Below, one piece after another: positions 1-8,393 of a stretch of DNA of 64,000 nt. This stretch comes from Cyclobacterium roseum (GTDB lineage: Bacteria; Bacteroidota; Bacteroidia; Cytophagales; Cyclobacteriaceae), in contig NZ_WNKF01000011.1 of NCBI RefSeq assembly GCF_010119225.1, forward strand, positions 1 through 64,000, in the 5' to 3' direction. Every line of letters begins with the position of its first letter. The stretch's first letter is position 1. Made by a program: the position numbers and the translations under genes. The notes under the pieces were generated by a model. That model did not search any database, had not been told where the DNA came from, and saw nothing but the letters and a program-made list of their open reading frames with translations.

Positions 1-347
1 ATAACGATCGCCCTTATATTTACTTAAATACCTTATATGGTTTAAAAAAAAGGGGGACCATATAAGTGATATAAGGACATGTAAGGGATAACGATCGCCC
101 CTTATATTTACTTAAATGCCTTATATGGTTTAAAAAAAGGGGAATCATATAAGAGATATAAGGGCATGTGAGGGATAACGATCGCCCTTATATTTACTTA
201 AATACCTTATATGGTTTAAAAAAAAGGGGAACCATATAAGAGATATAAGGACATGTAAGGGATAACGATCGCCCTTATATTTACTTAAATACCTTATATG
301 GTTTAAAAAAAAAGGGAATATAAGAGATTTAAGGGGTTTACGTATAT
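1..347. repeat. Tandem array of ~87-bp units with internal inverted repeats
   Basis: Four head-to-tail units begin at 1, 88, 175 and 262, each opening with ATAACGATCGCCC. The first three are exactly 87 bp apart and differ by a few bases. The fourth is degenerate at its right end, and a partial fifth (ATGATCGCC) lies near 347. Each complete unit carries nested inverted repeats (CTTATATGGT with ACCATATAAG, flanked by TTATAT and ATATAAGG) around an A-run followed by G-run, so each could fold into a long hairpin. The array lies just downstream of the minus-strand gene ending at 362 and may continue left of the window. Its function is unknown. Confidence 0.9.
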
Positions 348-361
348 GATCGCCTTATTTC

Positions 362-1270
362 TTATAGATCCAATCCAAAGCGTTGGTTAAATCCCCTGAT
401 TCCTTGCAACCCACCGGTGTGCAGGGCAAGTATTTTGATTCCTTTTGGAAAATAATCTTTTCGGATCAGTTCCAATAGTCCGAAAAATAGCTTTCCCGTG
501 TATATGGGATCCAGCGGCAGATTGGCCTGGACTTGCATATGCTTGATAAAATCGATGAGTTCCGGCGTGAATTTGGCATAGCCTCCAAAGTGAAAATCGG
601 TTTGGATTTCCACGGGTTTGGGAGGATTGATGTGGTGTGCTTCCAGTAGTTGTTGTACTTCCTTTCGTATAAAATCACCTTTTAAAGCCGAGAAGCCGAG
701 TACTTGTTGGTGAGGCAGTGCGCTGGCAGCAATTCCGGCAAGGGTACCGCCCGTACCTACCGGAAGGGCTATTACTTGCATGGAGGCATCCTCATGCGAT
801 AAAATCTCCGAGGCACCCCGAATAGCAAAAGCGTTGGTGCCTCCCTCCGGGATCAGGTAAAAATTTCCAAATACACGGCGGAGTTGTGCCAGTACCCGCT
901 CACTTTGTTTTTCCCGATAATCTGAGCGGGAAAGTGGGTACAATCGCATGCCTTGTTCCCTGGCATCCGACAAGGTGGAATTTTGCGGATCATCCACTTC
1001 TCCCCGGATAATGCCTATGGACTGAATGCCCGCTTCAGCACAAGCCATTGCCGTGGCGTGAATATGGTTGGAATAGGCACCTCCAAACGTCAGGACTTGG
1101 GTGTGGCGGCTTTTTTTTGCTTCTTGTATGTTGTAGCGAAGCTTGTAATACTTATTGCCCTGCATGCCCGGATGCATCAAATCCAGCCGTTTTACGACTA
1201 CATGCACCTTCTTTTCGGAAAGTAGAGGTAGTTCAAGTGGTTGGTAGATGGGAGATTTATCGCTTTCCAA
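362..1270 (-). CDS. PLP-dependent ACC deaminase / D-cysteine desulfhydrase family protein
   Basis: The 302-aa product looks like a cytoplasmic fold-type II pyridoxal-phosphate enzyme of the 1-aminocyclopropane-1-carboxylate deaminase/D-cysteine desulfhydrase family. These enzymes split small amino acids to a keto acid and ammonia, with sulfide as well from D-cysteine. The N-terminal segment GNKYYKLRYN contains the expected PLP-binding lysine, followed by TFGGAYSNH (cofactor and substrate pocket) near residues 60-70. The glycine-rich phosphate-binding loop PVGTGGTLAG lies near residue 170. The length is slightly under the usual 320-340 aa. The substrate cannot be decided by eye, and D-cysteine desulfhydrase is as plausible as ACC deaminase. 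The gene is divergent from the pseudouridine synthase at 1337 and ends directly at the tandem-repeat array. Confidence 0.85.
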   Translation of the reverse strand: MESDKSPIYQPLELPLLSEKKVHVVVKRLDLMHPGMQGNKYYKLRYNIQEAKKSRHTQVLTFGGAYSNHIHATAMACAEAGIQSIGIIRGEVDDPQNSTLSDAREQGMRLYPLSRSDYREKQSERVLAQLRRVFGNFYLIPEGGTNAFAIRGASEILSHEDASMQVIALPVGTGGTLAGIAASALPHQQVLGFSALKGDFIRKEVQQLLEAHHINPPKPVEIQTDFHFGGYAKFTPELIDFIKHMQVQANLPLDPIYTGKLFFGLLELIRKDYFPKGIKILALHTGGLQGIRGFNQRFGLDL

Positions 1271-1324
1271 GAAATTATATTTAGGGATTTTAGATTAAAA
1301 TTCTGATTGTTTTTCATCATATCC

Positions 1325-1332
1325 TAATTTTG
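1325..1332 (+). promoter_or_regulatory. Bacteroidota -7 box (TAATTTTG) before the pseudouridine synthase
   Basis: TAATTTTG fits the Bacteroidota consensus TAnnTTTG exactly and ends only 4 nt before the ATG at 1337. A TTG at 1307-1309 is a possible, rather close, -33 partner. If it is used, transcription would start at or next to the start codon, giving a leaderless or nearly leaderless mRNA. Confidence 0.4.
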
Positions 1333-1336
1333 TGCC

Positions 1337-2371
1337 ATGACTACATCCAATGAGGGAGAATTGCCGGAGGAAGAATCCTATTTCGAACCGTATGAGCTGC
1401 AGGTAGATCCGGGGCAAAGGCCCCTGCGTATAGACAAATTTATTACGGACAAAGTGGCCAATGCTTCCCGGAATAAGGTCCAGCAAAGTATTTTGGCTGG
1501 TATTGTAAAAGTGAACGGGCAGCCTGTAAAGGCCAATTACAAGACAAAAGCCGGAGACCAGGTCTATTTTGTAATGGAGCGGAGCAGGAAGGATACGGAT
1601 GTGGTTCCAGAACCCCTTCCATTGGATATTCGCTACGAAGACGAATACCTGCTCGTGGTTAACAAGCCCGCTGGAATGGTGGTACATCCGGCCCATGGAA
1701 ACTGGACCGGTACGCTGGTAAATGGATTGGCCTATTATTTCAATCAGCTTCCGGAATTGCCTGGAAATTCCGGCAGACCTGGATTGGTTCACCGCATTGA
1801 TAAGGATACCTCCGGTCTTTTGGTGGTAGCCAAATCCGAGCAAGCCATGGCGCACCTGGCCGCTCAATTTTTTGATCACAGCATCAAGCGAACCTACCTG
1901 GCGCTGGTATGGGGTGAGCCGATCGAAGAGGAAGGAACGGTGGATGTACCCATAGGTAGAGGGATGAAAGATCGTAAAGTAATGCAGGCCTATCCCGATG
2001 GGACCGCAGGCAAATCGGCGATTACCCACTGGAAATTGCTGCAGCGATTCCGCTATGTGAGTTTAATCAGCTGTTCGCTGGAAACCGGTAGAACCCATCA
2101 GATACGCGTTCATATGAAATACATCGGTCACCCCCTGTTCAATGATGCCGTTTATGGAGGAGATAAAATCAGAAAGGGAACGCAATATGCCAAATACACT
2201 TCTTTTGTAAAAAATTGTTTCAAACTGATTCCCCGGCAGGCCCTACACGCGCAGTCGTTGGGCTTTGTCCACCCCATTACCGGCGAAAATCTGTTTTTTG
2301 AATCAGAAATTCCGGAAGACATGGCCGCAGTAATAGAAAAGTGGGAAAAATACGTGCAGATTGATTCCTAA
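1337..2371 (+). CDS. RluA-family (RluD-like) pseudouridine synthase
   Basis: This 344-aa enzyme is predicted to isomerise specific uridines to pseudouridine in rRNA, probably 23S rRNA. An N-terminal S4-type RNA-binding domain is visible at about residues 28-80 (RIDKFITDK, then VKVNGQPVKANYK). The catalytic domain carries the family signature HRIDKDTSGLLVVAK with its catalytic aspartate, and RTHQIRVHM further on. The order S4 then catalytic domain, and the length, match RluD/RluC-type proteins; the exact target uridine cannot be read from sequence. It is divergent from the deaminase gene. The ATG at 1337 is preceded by a near-adjacent TAnnTTTG box. Confidence 0.92.
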   Translation: MTTSNEGELPEEESYFEPYELQVDPGQRPLRIDKFITDKVANASRNKVQQSILAGIVKVNGQPVKANYKTKAGDQVYFVMERSRKDTDVVPEPLPLDIRYEDEYLLVVNKPAGMVVHPAHGNWTGTLVNGLAYYFNQLPELPGNSGRPGLVHRIDKDTSGLLVVAKSEQAMAHLAAQFFDHSIKRTYLALVWGEPIEEEGTVDVPIGRGMKDRKVMQAYPDGTAGKSAITHWKLLQRFRYVSLISCSLETGRTHQIRVHMKYIGHPLFNDAVYGGDKIRKGTQYAKYTSFVKNCFKLIPRQALHAQSLGFVHPITGENLFFESEIPEDMAAVIEKWEKYVQIDS

Positions 2372-2509
2372 TGGTTATTGATTTGTTAACCGATAGATTT
2401 AAATAGGGGTCACGATTGATGATAACCCTTAAATTTTAGCTTTTTATTGAATAGTATTAAAAAATAGATAAATTTTTATGAAATTATTTCTTTAAAAGTA
2501 AGCTTTCAT

Positions 2510-2517
2510 TACATTTG
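2510..2517 (+). promoter_or_regulatory. Candidate -7 box (TACATTTG) for the tRNA-like RNA
   Basis: TACATTTG matches TAnnTTTG exactly and lies ~65 nt upstream of the tRNA-like structure. No clear -33 TTTG is seen. A later TATATTTTG-like stretch near 2568 is a weaker alternative. Confidence 0.3.
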
Positions 2518-2582
2518 AAGCATCAAAGTATTTACGGGTGGTAGTGCTGCCAATCGTTTTGGATTATATTTTGGTATCAACT

Positions 2583-2724
2583 TGTAGGATGTTGAAATTG
2601 GCAGACAAGCCCTCCTGTCTCGGGGGTGGGGAATCCGGATTTATCTGGTGTACTGGATAAAGCACACATCGAGCTCAATGTGTTGCCTAACAGCTCCGTG
2701 GAGGTTCGAATCCTTCTCCTACAG
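2583..2724 (+). ncRNA. tRNA-Leu-like RNA with an oversized variable region
   Basis: A complete class II tRNA frame can be drawn. The acceptor stem is TGTAGGA (2583-2589) pairing perfectly with TCCTACA (2717-2723). A Leu-type D-arm has a TTG/CAA stem (2592-2594, 2606-2608) and loop AAATTGGCAGA. The anticodon arm pairs CCCTC with GGGGG (2610-2614, 2622-2626) around loop CTGTCTC. The T-arm pairs GGAGG with CCTTC around TTCGAAT (2700-2716). Two features are abnormal. About 73 nt lie between the anticodon and T arms instead of roughly 15-20, with two further hairpins: 2633-2638 with 2653-2658, and 2662-2669 with 2678-2686. The loop would read GTC (Asp) and has pyrimidines at positions 37 and 38. 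No CCA is encoded and the discriminator is G. It may be a regulatory or degenerate tRNA rather than a decoding one. Confidence 0.7.
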
Positions 2725-2735
2725 CGATAAGTAAC

Positions 2736-2778
2736 AATCCGGCGGGTTTACCTGAGTGTATCCTGCCGGATTTTTTTT
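2736..2778 (+). terminator. Rho-independent terminator of the tRNA-like RNA
   Basis: The arms AATCCGGCGGG (2736-2746) and CCTGCCGGATT (2762-2772) form a near-perfect 11-bp stem, followed by a run of T to 2778. It begins 12 nt after the tRNA-like structure, so that RNA is very probably transcribed as its own short unit. Confidence 0.85.
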
Positions 2779-2858
2779 GTTGCTACCTTGCGGTAATTGT
2801 TTCTTTTGTTTCAGATTTTTGAATAATATCCACTTTATTTTGTATTCTTGATCTGGCA

Positions 2859-5800
2859 ATGAGTGAAGAACGTTTACATACGAAACAGCAAAAAAACAGG
2901 AAGAGACGCTGGCTAAAAGTAGGTGGAATCCTGGTTTTCTTTACCTTATTTTTGCAAGCGGGCTTGTACTATGGTGGGGACCTGTTGTTTAGAGAGCTCA
3001 TCAAGCAACAGGTAGAAAGCGTGTCTGACGGAAAATATGAGGTGGATTTTGATCGAATTTATTTCTCTTTGCTGCAAAGGGGCTTATTTGTAAAGGGATT
3101 TTCCCTGAACCCCACCGATCCGGCTATTTTTGATGAACAAAAAATTCCCTATTACCGGATTGATATAGACCAATTTGACCTCCTGGGACTTAGCTATTCT
3201 AGCAGCTCCGGCCAATTATCAGTGGGTACGCTTCGACTAACCTCCCCCAGGGTGCAGTCCCGACAAAATGCCAGCCCGGAAGATACCAGCAATGCCAGTC
3301 CCTTACAGTTGCTGGAAAACGAAATTCAAAAATCCCTGGGTGGGCGTCTACGGGAGATTTTAGTGGAAGATTTTTATGTAGAACAGGCCAATTTATTGAT
3401 CGAAAACTTTATCAGCCAAAAGTCAATCTCTGCTTCCAACACCAACTTATACGTAAAAAATATCCAGGTAGGGGGAGAACACCCGGGTGAGCTACCCTTT
3501 GGATTGGAAGGCTTCCGCCTGGACTTTGATGATTTTGACATCGTTTTGTCGGATAGTATTCACCGGGTGACAGCCGAAAAGGTGCAGGTGTCTTCGTTGG
3601 AAAAACGCATCAGTGCTCAGACCCTGCAAGTGGTCCCGGACCTGCAGCGAGCAGCCGATGTGTATTATGAAATCGGCCTGGAGCAGTTGGTGCTGGAAGA
3701 TGCGGATATCATGGAAATGTTTCGCACCGCTGAGGTAAACGTCGGATCCCTGAATCTGGAAGGACCGGAATTTGTTTTGTATACCGATCGAGCCACCCTG
3801 GAAAACGAACGAAGGACCACGGATCTCTATGAATTAATCCGGGATGTCCTTACCTCGATTTCGATTCAGGACCTCACCATAAACGAGGGACAGTTTCTTC
3901 AAAGGGGAGTCAGTGAGCCCAACCAAAATCGGATTGAAGCTGATGATATCCGATTTTCCATGGAGGGGGTTTACATTGGACAGGATGAGGCATTGAAAGC
4001 AAACAGTTTCTTTTATGCCAACGATGCCACCTTGGAAATAGACCGGGCAAGGATTGCCCTGGCAGATGAAATCCATTGGATTACCGGCCGTCGAATCTAT
4101 TTGTCTTCCTACGATGACCGGGTCACCATAAACGAGGTAGAAATCAATCCTTTGGTAGACGAGGACAGTTTGTCAGATATCTCCTTGTTCGAGATCAAAG
4201 TTCCCCAACTGGAGTTTGCCAATGCCAATCTCAGGAAAGTATACAACGAGAAGATTATCGACATCGGAGAACTGATGATTCGTTCGCCGGATGTAGTGAT
4301 TAAAGATATCCTGGGCAATTCTGAAAAGCCTGAACGAAGCACCCAACTGGCCTCACTTCAGCAATTGACAAAGGGATTTTTAAACGCAATTTATATTCAG
4401 CGATTGGAAATGCAAGAAGGCAGCCTGGTGCTGGACAACCACCTGAGACTTCGACAGGACAGCCTTTCCTTTGGAAAAATTGATTTTGTCCTGGAAAATT
4501 TTCAGTTGGATGAACAGCAGTTAATGGATTCGTCTTCCAGAATTTTTCTGGCCGAAAACCTGCAATTAGAAATCGAAGATTATGCCCTCAAGCTTTCCGA
4601 TAACCTGCACTTGTTTTCCGCTGATAAAATCCGCATAGATACCAAAAGGGAGGAATTGATGATCAATGGGTTCCGCTTGCAGCCCCATTCGCCGGAAGAA
4701 GTGCTACAACTACTGGACCGGTATGGCAGAACTACGGTTCTGGACATTACCATTCCTGAATTTCTAGCCAGCGGGGTGGACATCAATCAGGCCTATTTTC
4801 AGGAAAAGTTATTCATTAACCACATCGATATTCCTAGCCCCAATATCCAATGGACCAAATACATTCCATCTGGAGAGGAAGAGCAGGCTAAACTGGAGCG
4901 TGGAGATATTCTAAACCTGATCACCAATTACTTCGAAGTGGTAAGCATTGATTCGCTGAGTATCAGCGAAGGGTCTTTTGTGTATGATAACTTTGCCAAT
5001 GAGCGTTTTCGTACTTTTGCAGAAAACGACATTGAGGTCAACATCCGAAATTTTTACCTGGATGAAAAGGTAGATCCGGCCGAAAACCAAACGCTCTTTG
5101 CAGAGGAAGTGGATGTCAACCTGAACAATTACCTGTTTAATATTGCCAATGGGAAATACAGTATCGTTGCCGAACGTATTACCTTCAATTCTGCCACGGA
5201 AGAAATCAACACGTTTAATGTCCGGCTGAATCCAAATCGGTACCTGGATTCCAAAGTAAGCATAGCAGCGACCATTCCCGAGCTTAGCTTTCGTGGAGTG
5301 GATCTAGAGGCCTTTTTATTTGATAATACCCTGTCGCTTTCGGAGTTAAAGCTCACCGATGCCGGTGTTAAGCTGTCAATTAACCGCGATTATGGCGAGG
5401 AGGAAACCGAGGCAGAACCGGAGGAGGAAAAGCCTGCGGGACGGAAACTGCCTAAACGGATAGATGTCATTCGGATAGATTCCATTCTTACTTCCAATGC
5501 TTCCTTTAACGTGGCGTATTACCAGGAGGGGAAAGACCTGGATTTGATAAAAACGGGGATTAATCTATCCATTGCCGCTTTTTTATTGGATTCAGCACGT
5601 CTTTCGGAGGGAGATATTGCCAGTTTTTTCTCCAATGTCAGTCTGGAAGTGGACGATTTTTCCCTGGCACTAAAAGACAGTATCCATACGCTGACTTTCT
5701 CCAAAATTGGCTTTGATTCCGGAGATGAGGAGATTTTAGTGGACAACCTCCGCATTGATCCCAGTCAGATTTCAGGGATTAAAGGGGTACCAGTGGTGAG

Positions 5801-7211
5801 GGCTAGCGTTCCCAGGGTTACCATCAATACCCGATCCCTGCAGAGTTTCCAACGCACCGGCAGCCTGGATGTATCCCTTCTTCAATTCAGCGATCCGGAT
5901 GTAAGCATCTACCTGGACGAAGACGAAACCCTGACCCTACTGCAACCGGAAAAAGAGAAAGAAGTGGTGCAAAAAGTCCTGGAAAGCCTGCTGATCAGGG
6001 ATTTCAACCTCTCCGGAGGGAAACTTGCCCTAATTAATAAAGCAGATACCACCAAGGTGACGGCGTTTGAAAATCTGAGTTTAATACTTAGTGATCTTAA
6101 TTTTGATTTCACTCAGAATCAAACCATCAGTTCCGAGTTCTTTTTTAGTAACGACTTCCAGTTTGAACTAAAAGACTACGAGCTTGACCTGCCGGACAGC
6201 CTGAACCGGCTGCAGATAGGGCAGGTGCTGATTTCTTCGAATCAACTTGTTCTCAATGATATTCGTTTCTTTCCCAAATCGGGACGGTATGCGTATACCC
6301 GACAGGTAGGAACGCAAACCGATGTGGCCGAGTTGTACATCCCGCAGGTAGTGGTGGATGGTCTGGATGCCGGGAAATTTATTGCGGAAGAAAAGTTAGT
6401 CGCCCGGTCCATGACCGTCAATTCCCCTCATGTGGAAATATTCCGTGACAAACGAATTCCTGAGGACACGACCGTGGTGAAGCCAATGCCGCAACAAGTT
6501 ATGGATGCCATGAGTATGGTGATGGTTTTGGATACTTTGCTCGTGAAGAATGGTCGCCTTCGCTACAGGGAGTTTCCGGAAAAAGGAATGGTTCCCGGTG
6601 AAATCCTTTTTAGCCGGATGGAGGGGCTCATGTATCCTTTCAGTCTGGGGAAAATGGATCAGGAACGGGAAGAGGCCATTGTTAAAGCCTCCTTTCTGAT
6701 CAATGACGCAGCGGATCTGGATGTGAGTCTTTCCATGAAGTTTGCTCCTCCCTATCCCATTGCAGTGGAGGCAAGCGTAGGTTCTTTTGACCTGCCGGTG
6801 ATCAATTCCATATTGGAATCCAATGCCTTTGTCACGGTCGAAAGGGGCAAAATTCGGGAAGGAGAATGGCATTTTACCGCCGATCAAGAGCATGCCATTG
6901 GCGAAATGACGCTGAAATACAATGATTTAAAAGTCCGTTTACTGGAAGAACGGACACTCAAAAGGGCGGGAGGCCGAAAGGGCATCCTTACCTTTGTGAT
7001 CAATGCCCTGGCCATGCGAAAAAATAATCCCCGGCCCTTATTTAAACGACTGGTATCATCGCCCATATACAAAGAGCGTACACCCTATAAGTTTGTCTTT
7101 AACTACATGTGGAAGGCTACCTTTTCCGGATTGATGGGGAGTTCGGGCTTGATGCAGCCTCGAATTCCTGCAAAAGAGGAAGAAGAGGAAGGCTTTGAAA
7201 GCGAGGAATGA
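2859..7211 (+). CDS. Very large AsmA-like envelope protein
   Basis: This 1450-aa protein has a short basic cytoplasmic N-terminus, one membrane segment (residues ~20-42, VGGILVFFTLFLQAGLYYGG) and a long body. The body is made of repetitive beta-rich segments of the kind 'ISLFEIKVPQLEFANANL' and 'SIQDLTINEGQFLQ'. A similar unit, where a line of hydrophobic strands precedes a 'D-S-I/L-H' turn, recurs throughout. The C-terminus (LMGSSGL region) resembles the end of Bacteroidota AsmA-like proteins. AsmA/TamB-type proteins bridge the periplasm and are linked to lipid transport or outer-membrane homeostasis; that role is inferred here. It stands alone between the tRNA-like RNA and pheS. A low-complexity E/K patch near residue 850 separates two halves. 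Confidence 0.7.
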   Translation: MSEERLHTKQQKNRKRRWLKVGGILVFFTLFLQAGLYYGGDLLFRELIKQQVESVSDGKYEVDFDRIYFSLLQRGLFVKGFSLNPTDPAIFDEQKIPYYRIDIDQFDLLGLSYSSSSGQLSVGTLRLTSPRVQSRQNASPEDTSNASPLQLLENEIQKSLGGRLREILVEDFYVEQANLLIENFISQKSISASNTNLYVKNIQVGGEHPGELPFGLEGFRLDFDDFDIVLSDSIHRVTAEKVQVSSLEKRISAQTLQVVPDLQRAADVYYEIGLEQLVLEDADIMEMFRTAEVNVGSLNLEGPEFVLYTDRATLENERRTTDLYELIRDVLTSISIQDLTINEGQFLQRGVSEPNQNRIEADDIRFSMEGVYIGQDEALKANSFFYANDATLEIDRARIALADEIHWITGRRIYLSSYDDRVTINEVEINPLVDEDSLSDISLFEIKVPQLEFANANLRKVYNEKIIDIGELMIRSPDVVIKDILGNSEKPERSTQLASLQQLTKGFLNAIYIQRLEMQEGSLVLDNHLRLRQDSLSFGKIDFVLENFQLDEQQLMDSSSRIFLAENLQLEIEDYALKLSDNLHLFSADKIRIDTKREELMINGFRLQPHSPEEVLQLLDRYGRTTVLDITIPEFLASGVDINQAYFQEKLFINHIDIPSPNIQWTKYIPSGEEEQAKLERGDILNLITNYFEVVSIDSLSISEGSFVYDNFANERFRTFAENDIEVNIRNFYLDEKVDPAENQTLFAEEVDVNLNNYLFNIANGKYSIVAERITFNSATEEINTFNVRLNPNRYLDSKVSIAATIPELSFRGVDLEAFLFDNTLSLSELKLTDAGVKLSINRDYGEEETEAEPEEEKPAGRKLPKRIDVIRIDSILTSNASFNVAYYQEGKDLDLIKTGINLSIAAFLLDSARLSEGDIASFFSNVSLEVDDFSLALKDSIHTLTFSKIGFDSGDEEILVDNLRIDPSQISGIKGVPVVRASVPRVTINTRSLQSFQRTGSLDVSLLQFSDPDVSIYLDEDETLTLLQPEKEKEVVQKVLESLLIRDFNLSGGKLALINKADTTKVTAFENLSLILSDLNFDFTQNQTISSEFFFSNDFQFELKDYELDLPDSLNRLQIGQVLISSNQLVLNDIRFFPKSGRYAYTRQVGTQTDVAELYIPQVVVDGLDAGKFIAEEKLVARSMTVNSPHVEIFRDKRIPEDTTVVKPMPQQVMDAMSMVMVLDTLLVKNGRLRYREFPEKGMVPGEILFSRMEGLMYPFSLGKMDQEREEAIVKASFLINDAADLDVSLSMKFAPPYPIAVEASVGSFDLPVINSILESNAFVTVERGKIREGEWHFTADQEHAIGEMTLKYNDLKVRLLEERTLKRAGGRKGILTFVINALAMRKNNPRPLFKRLVSSPIYKERTPYKFVFNYMWKATFSGLMGSSGLMQPRIPAKEEEEEGFESEE

Positions 7212-7254
7212 GCCTTTCCCTATTTAAAAGGTAGGTGGCATCAATAATTTATTA

Positions 7255-7262
7255 TAGATTTG
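7255..7262 (+). promoter_or_regulatory. Bacteroidota -7 box (TAGATTTG) before pheS
   Basis: TAGATTTG fits TAnnTTTG exactly, 24 nt upstream of the ATG at 7287. No convincing -33 TTTG is seen. Confidence 0.4.
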
Positions 7263-7286
7263 TGACCTTAAAAAGACCAATTGCCC

Positions 7287-8315
7287 ATGCAAAGCCAGAA
7301 AATAGACCAGATTAAAGCTGAAATTGCTGCTGCCAATGCCGAGTCCACGGAGGAGTTAGAAGCCTACCGGATGCGGTTTATCAGTAAGAAAAGTGTGGTA
7401 GCGGCGCTGTTTGCGGATATGAAATCCATCCCTAATGAGCAAAAAAAGGAATACGGGCAACAGGTCAATGAGGTAAAGCAACTGGCAGAAGAGAAGTTTA
7501 AACAATTGATCGAAGCGGTCAATACAAGCCGGCAACAAAAGACCGGACCCTTACCGGATCTTACCCTTCCGCCCACCACCTGGCCGGTCGGTGGGATTCA
7601 CCCCCTAACCGCTACCCGGCAACGGATCGTGGAGATATTCGAACGGATAGGCTTTAACCTTTCCGAAGGCCCTGAGATAGAGGATGACTGGCATAATTTT
7701 ACGGCCCTGAACTTTCCGGAAAACCATCCTGCCCGGGAAATGCAGGATACCTTTTTCATTGAAAAAGATCCGGATATTGCCCTGCGGACCCATACCTCTT
7801 CCGTACAGGTGCGGGTTATGGAAAATGAAAAGCCCCCCATTCGTACCCTGTCACCCGGTAGGGTGTTTCGAAATGAGGCCATTTCGGCCCGGGCGCACTG
7901 TATTTTTCATCAGGTAGAAGGCCTGTATGTAGATGAGAATGTGAGTTTTGCTAACCTGAAGCAGACCTTATATCATTTTGCCAAAGAAATGTTTGGCAAG
8001 CAAACACAGGTACGGTTTCGGCCTTCCTTCTTTCCTTTTACGGAACCCAGCGCAGAAATAGACATTTCCTGCCAGCTATGCGGGGGAAAAGGCTGTAATA
8101 TCTGTAAGGGAACCGGTTGGGTAGAGATCGGTGGCTCCGGAATGGTGGACCCCAATGTGTTGGAAAATTGTGGAATTGATTCCGAAAAATACACCGGATT
8201 TGCCTTTGGTATGGGCATTGAGCGAATTGCCATGCTCAAGTACCAGATCAATGATCTGAGGTTATTTACTGAAAATGACATCCGTTTCTTGCAGCAATTC
8301 AGGGGATTGCTTTAA
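7287..8315 (+). CDS. pheS: Phenylalanine--tRNA ligase alpha subunit
   Basis: This is the alpha subunit of the alpha2beta2 phenylalanyl-tRNA synthetase, which charges tRNA-Phe in the cytoplasm. The 342-aa protein has the N-terminal coiled-coil region (residues ~1-90) and then the class II catalytic core. In the core, GPEIEDDWHNFTALNFPENHPAR and RTHTSSVQVR (motif 2 area) are typical. FRPSFFPFTEPSAEID and the terminal GMGIERIAML (motif 3) follow. A Cys-rich CQLCGGKGCNICKGTGW segment near residue 260 is normal for this subunit. An in-frame TTG six bases upstream (7281) is possible, but the ATG at 7287 gives the usual N-terminus. The beta subunit gene is not in the window. Confidence 0.97.
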   Translation: MQSQKIDQIKAEIAAANAESTEELEAYRMRFISKKSVVAALFADMKSIPNEQKKEYGQQVNEVKQLAEEKFKQLIEAVNTSRQQKTGPLPDLTLPPTTWPVGGIHPLTATRQRIVEIFERIGFNLSEGPEIEDDWHNFTALNFPENHPAREMQDTFFIEKDPDIALRTHTSSVQVRVMENEKPPIRTLSPGRVFRNEAISARAHCIFHQVEGLYVDENVSFANLKQTLYHFAKEMFGKQTQVRFRPSFFPFTEPSAEIDISCQLCGGKGCNICKGTGWVEIGGSGMVDPNVLENCGIDSEKYTGFAFGMGIERIAMLKYQINDLRLFTENDIRFLQQFRGLL

Positions 8316-8393
8316 AGGGGTTAAAGTAGTCTGCCCCGAAATAGTTGGAGGCTACAAAATCAGCAGGGAATATTAGGTTTGGACATAAGGAAT

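Noticed and set aside
1-347. CRISPR array
   Set aside because: Units are 87 bp and repeat end to end with no unique spacers, and no cas genes are present.
1295-2029. 244-aa frame on the minus strand
   Set aside because: It lies fully opposite the RluA-family pseudouridine synthase, which carries clear family motifs.
2583-2724. tmRNA
   Set aside because: It is far too short, lacks a tag-coding region, and its D-arm is of the tRNA-Leu type.
2583-2724. tRNA-Leu with a group I intron
   Set aside because: The extra segment lies after a closed anticodon stem, not in the anticodon loop, and is too short for a group I intron.
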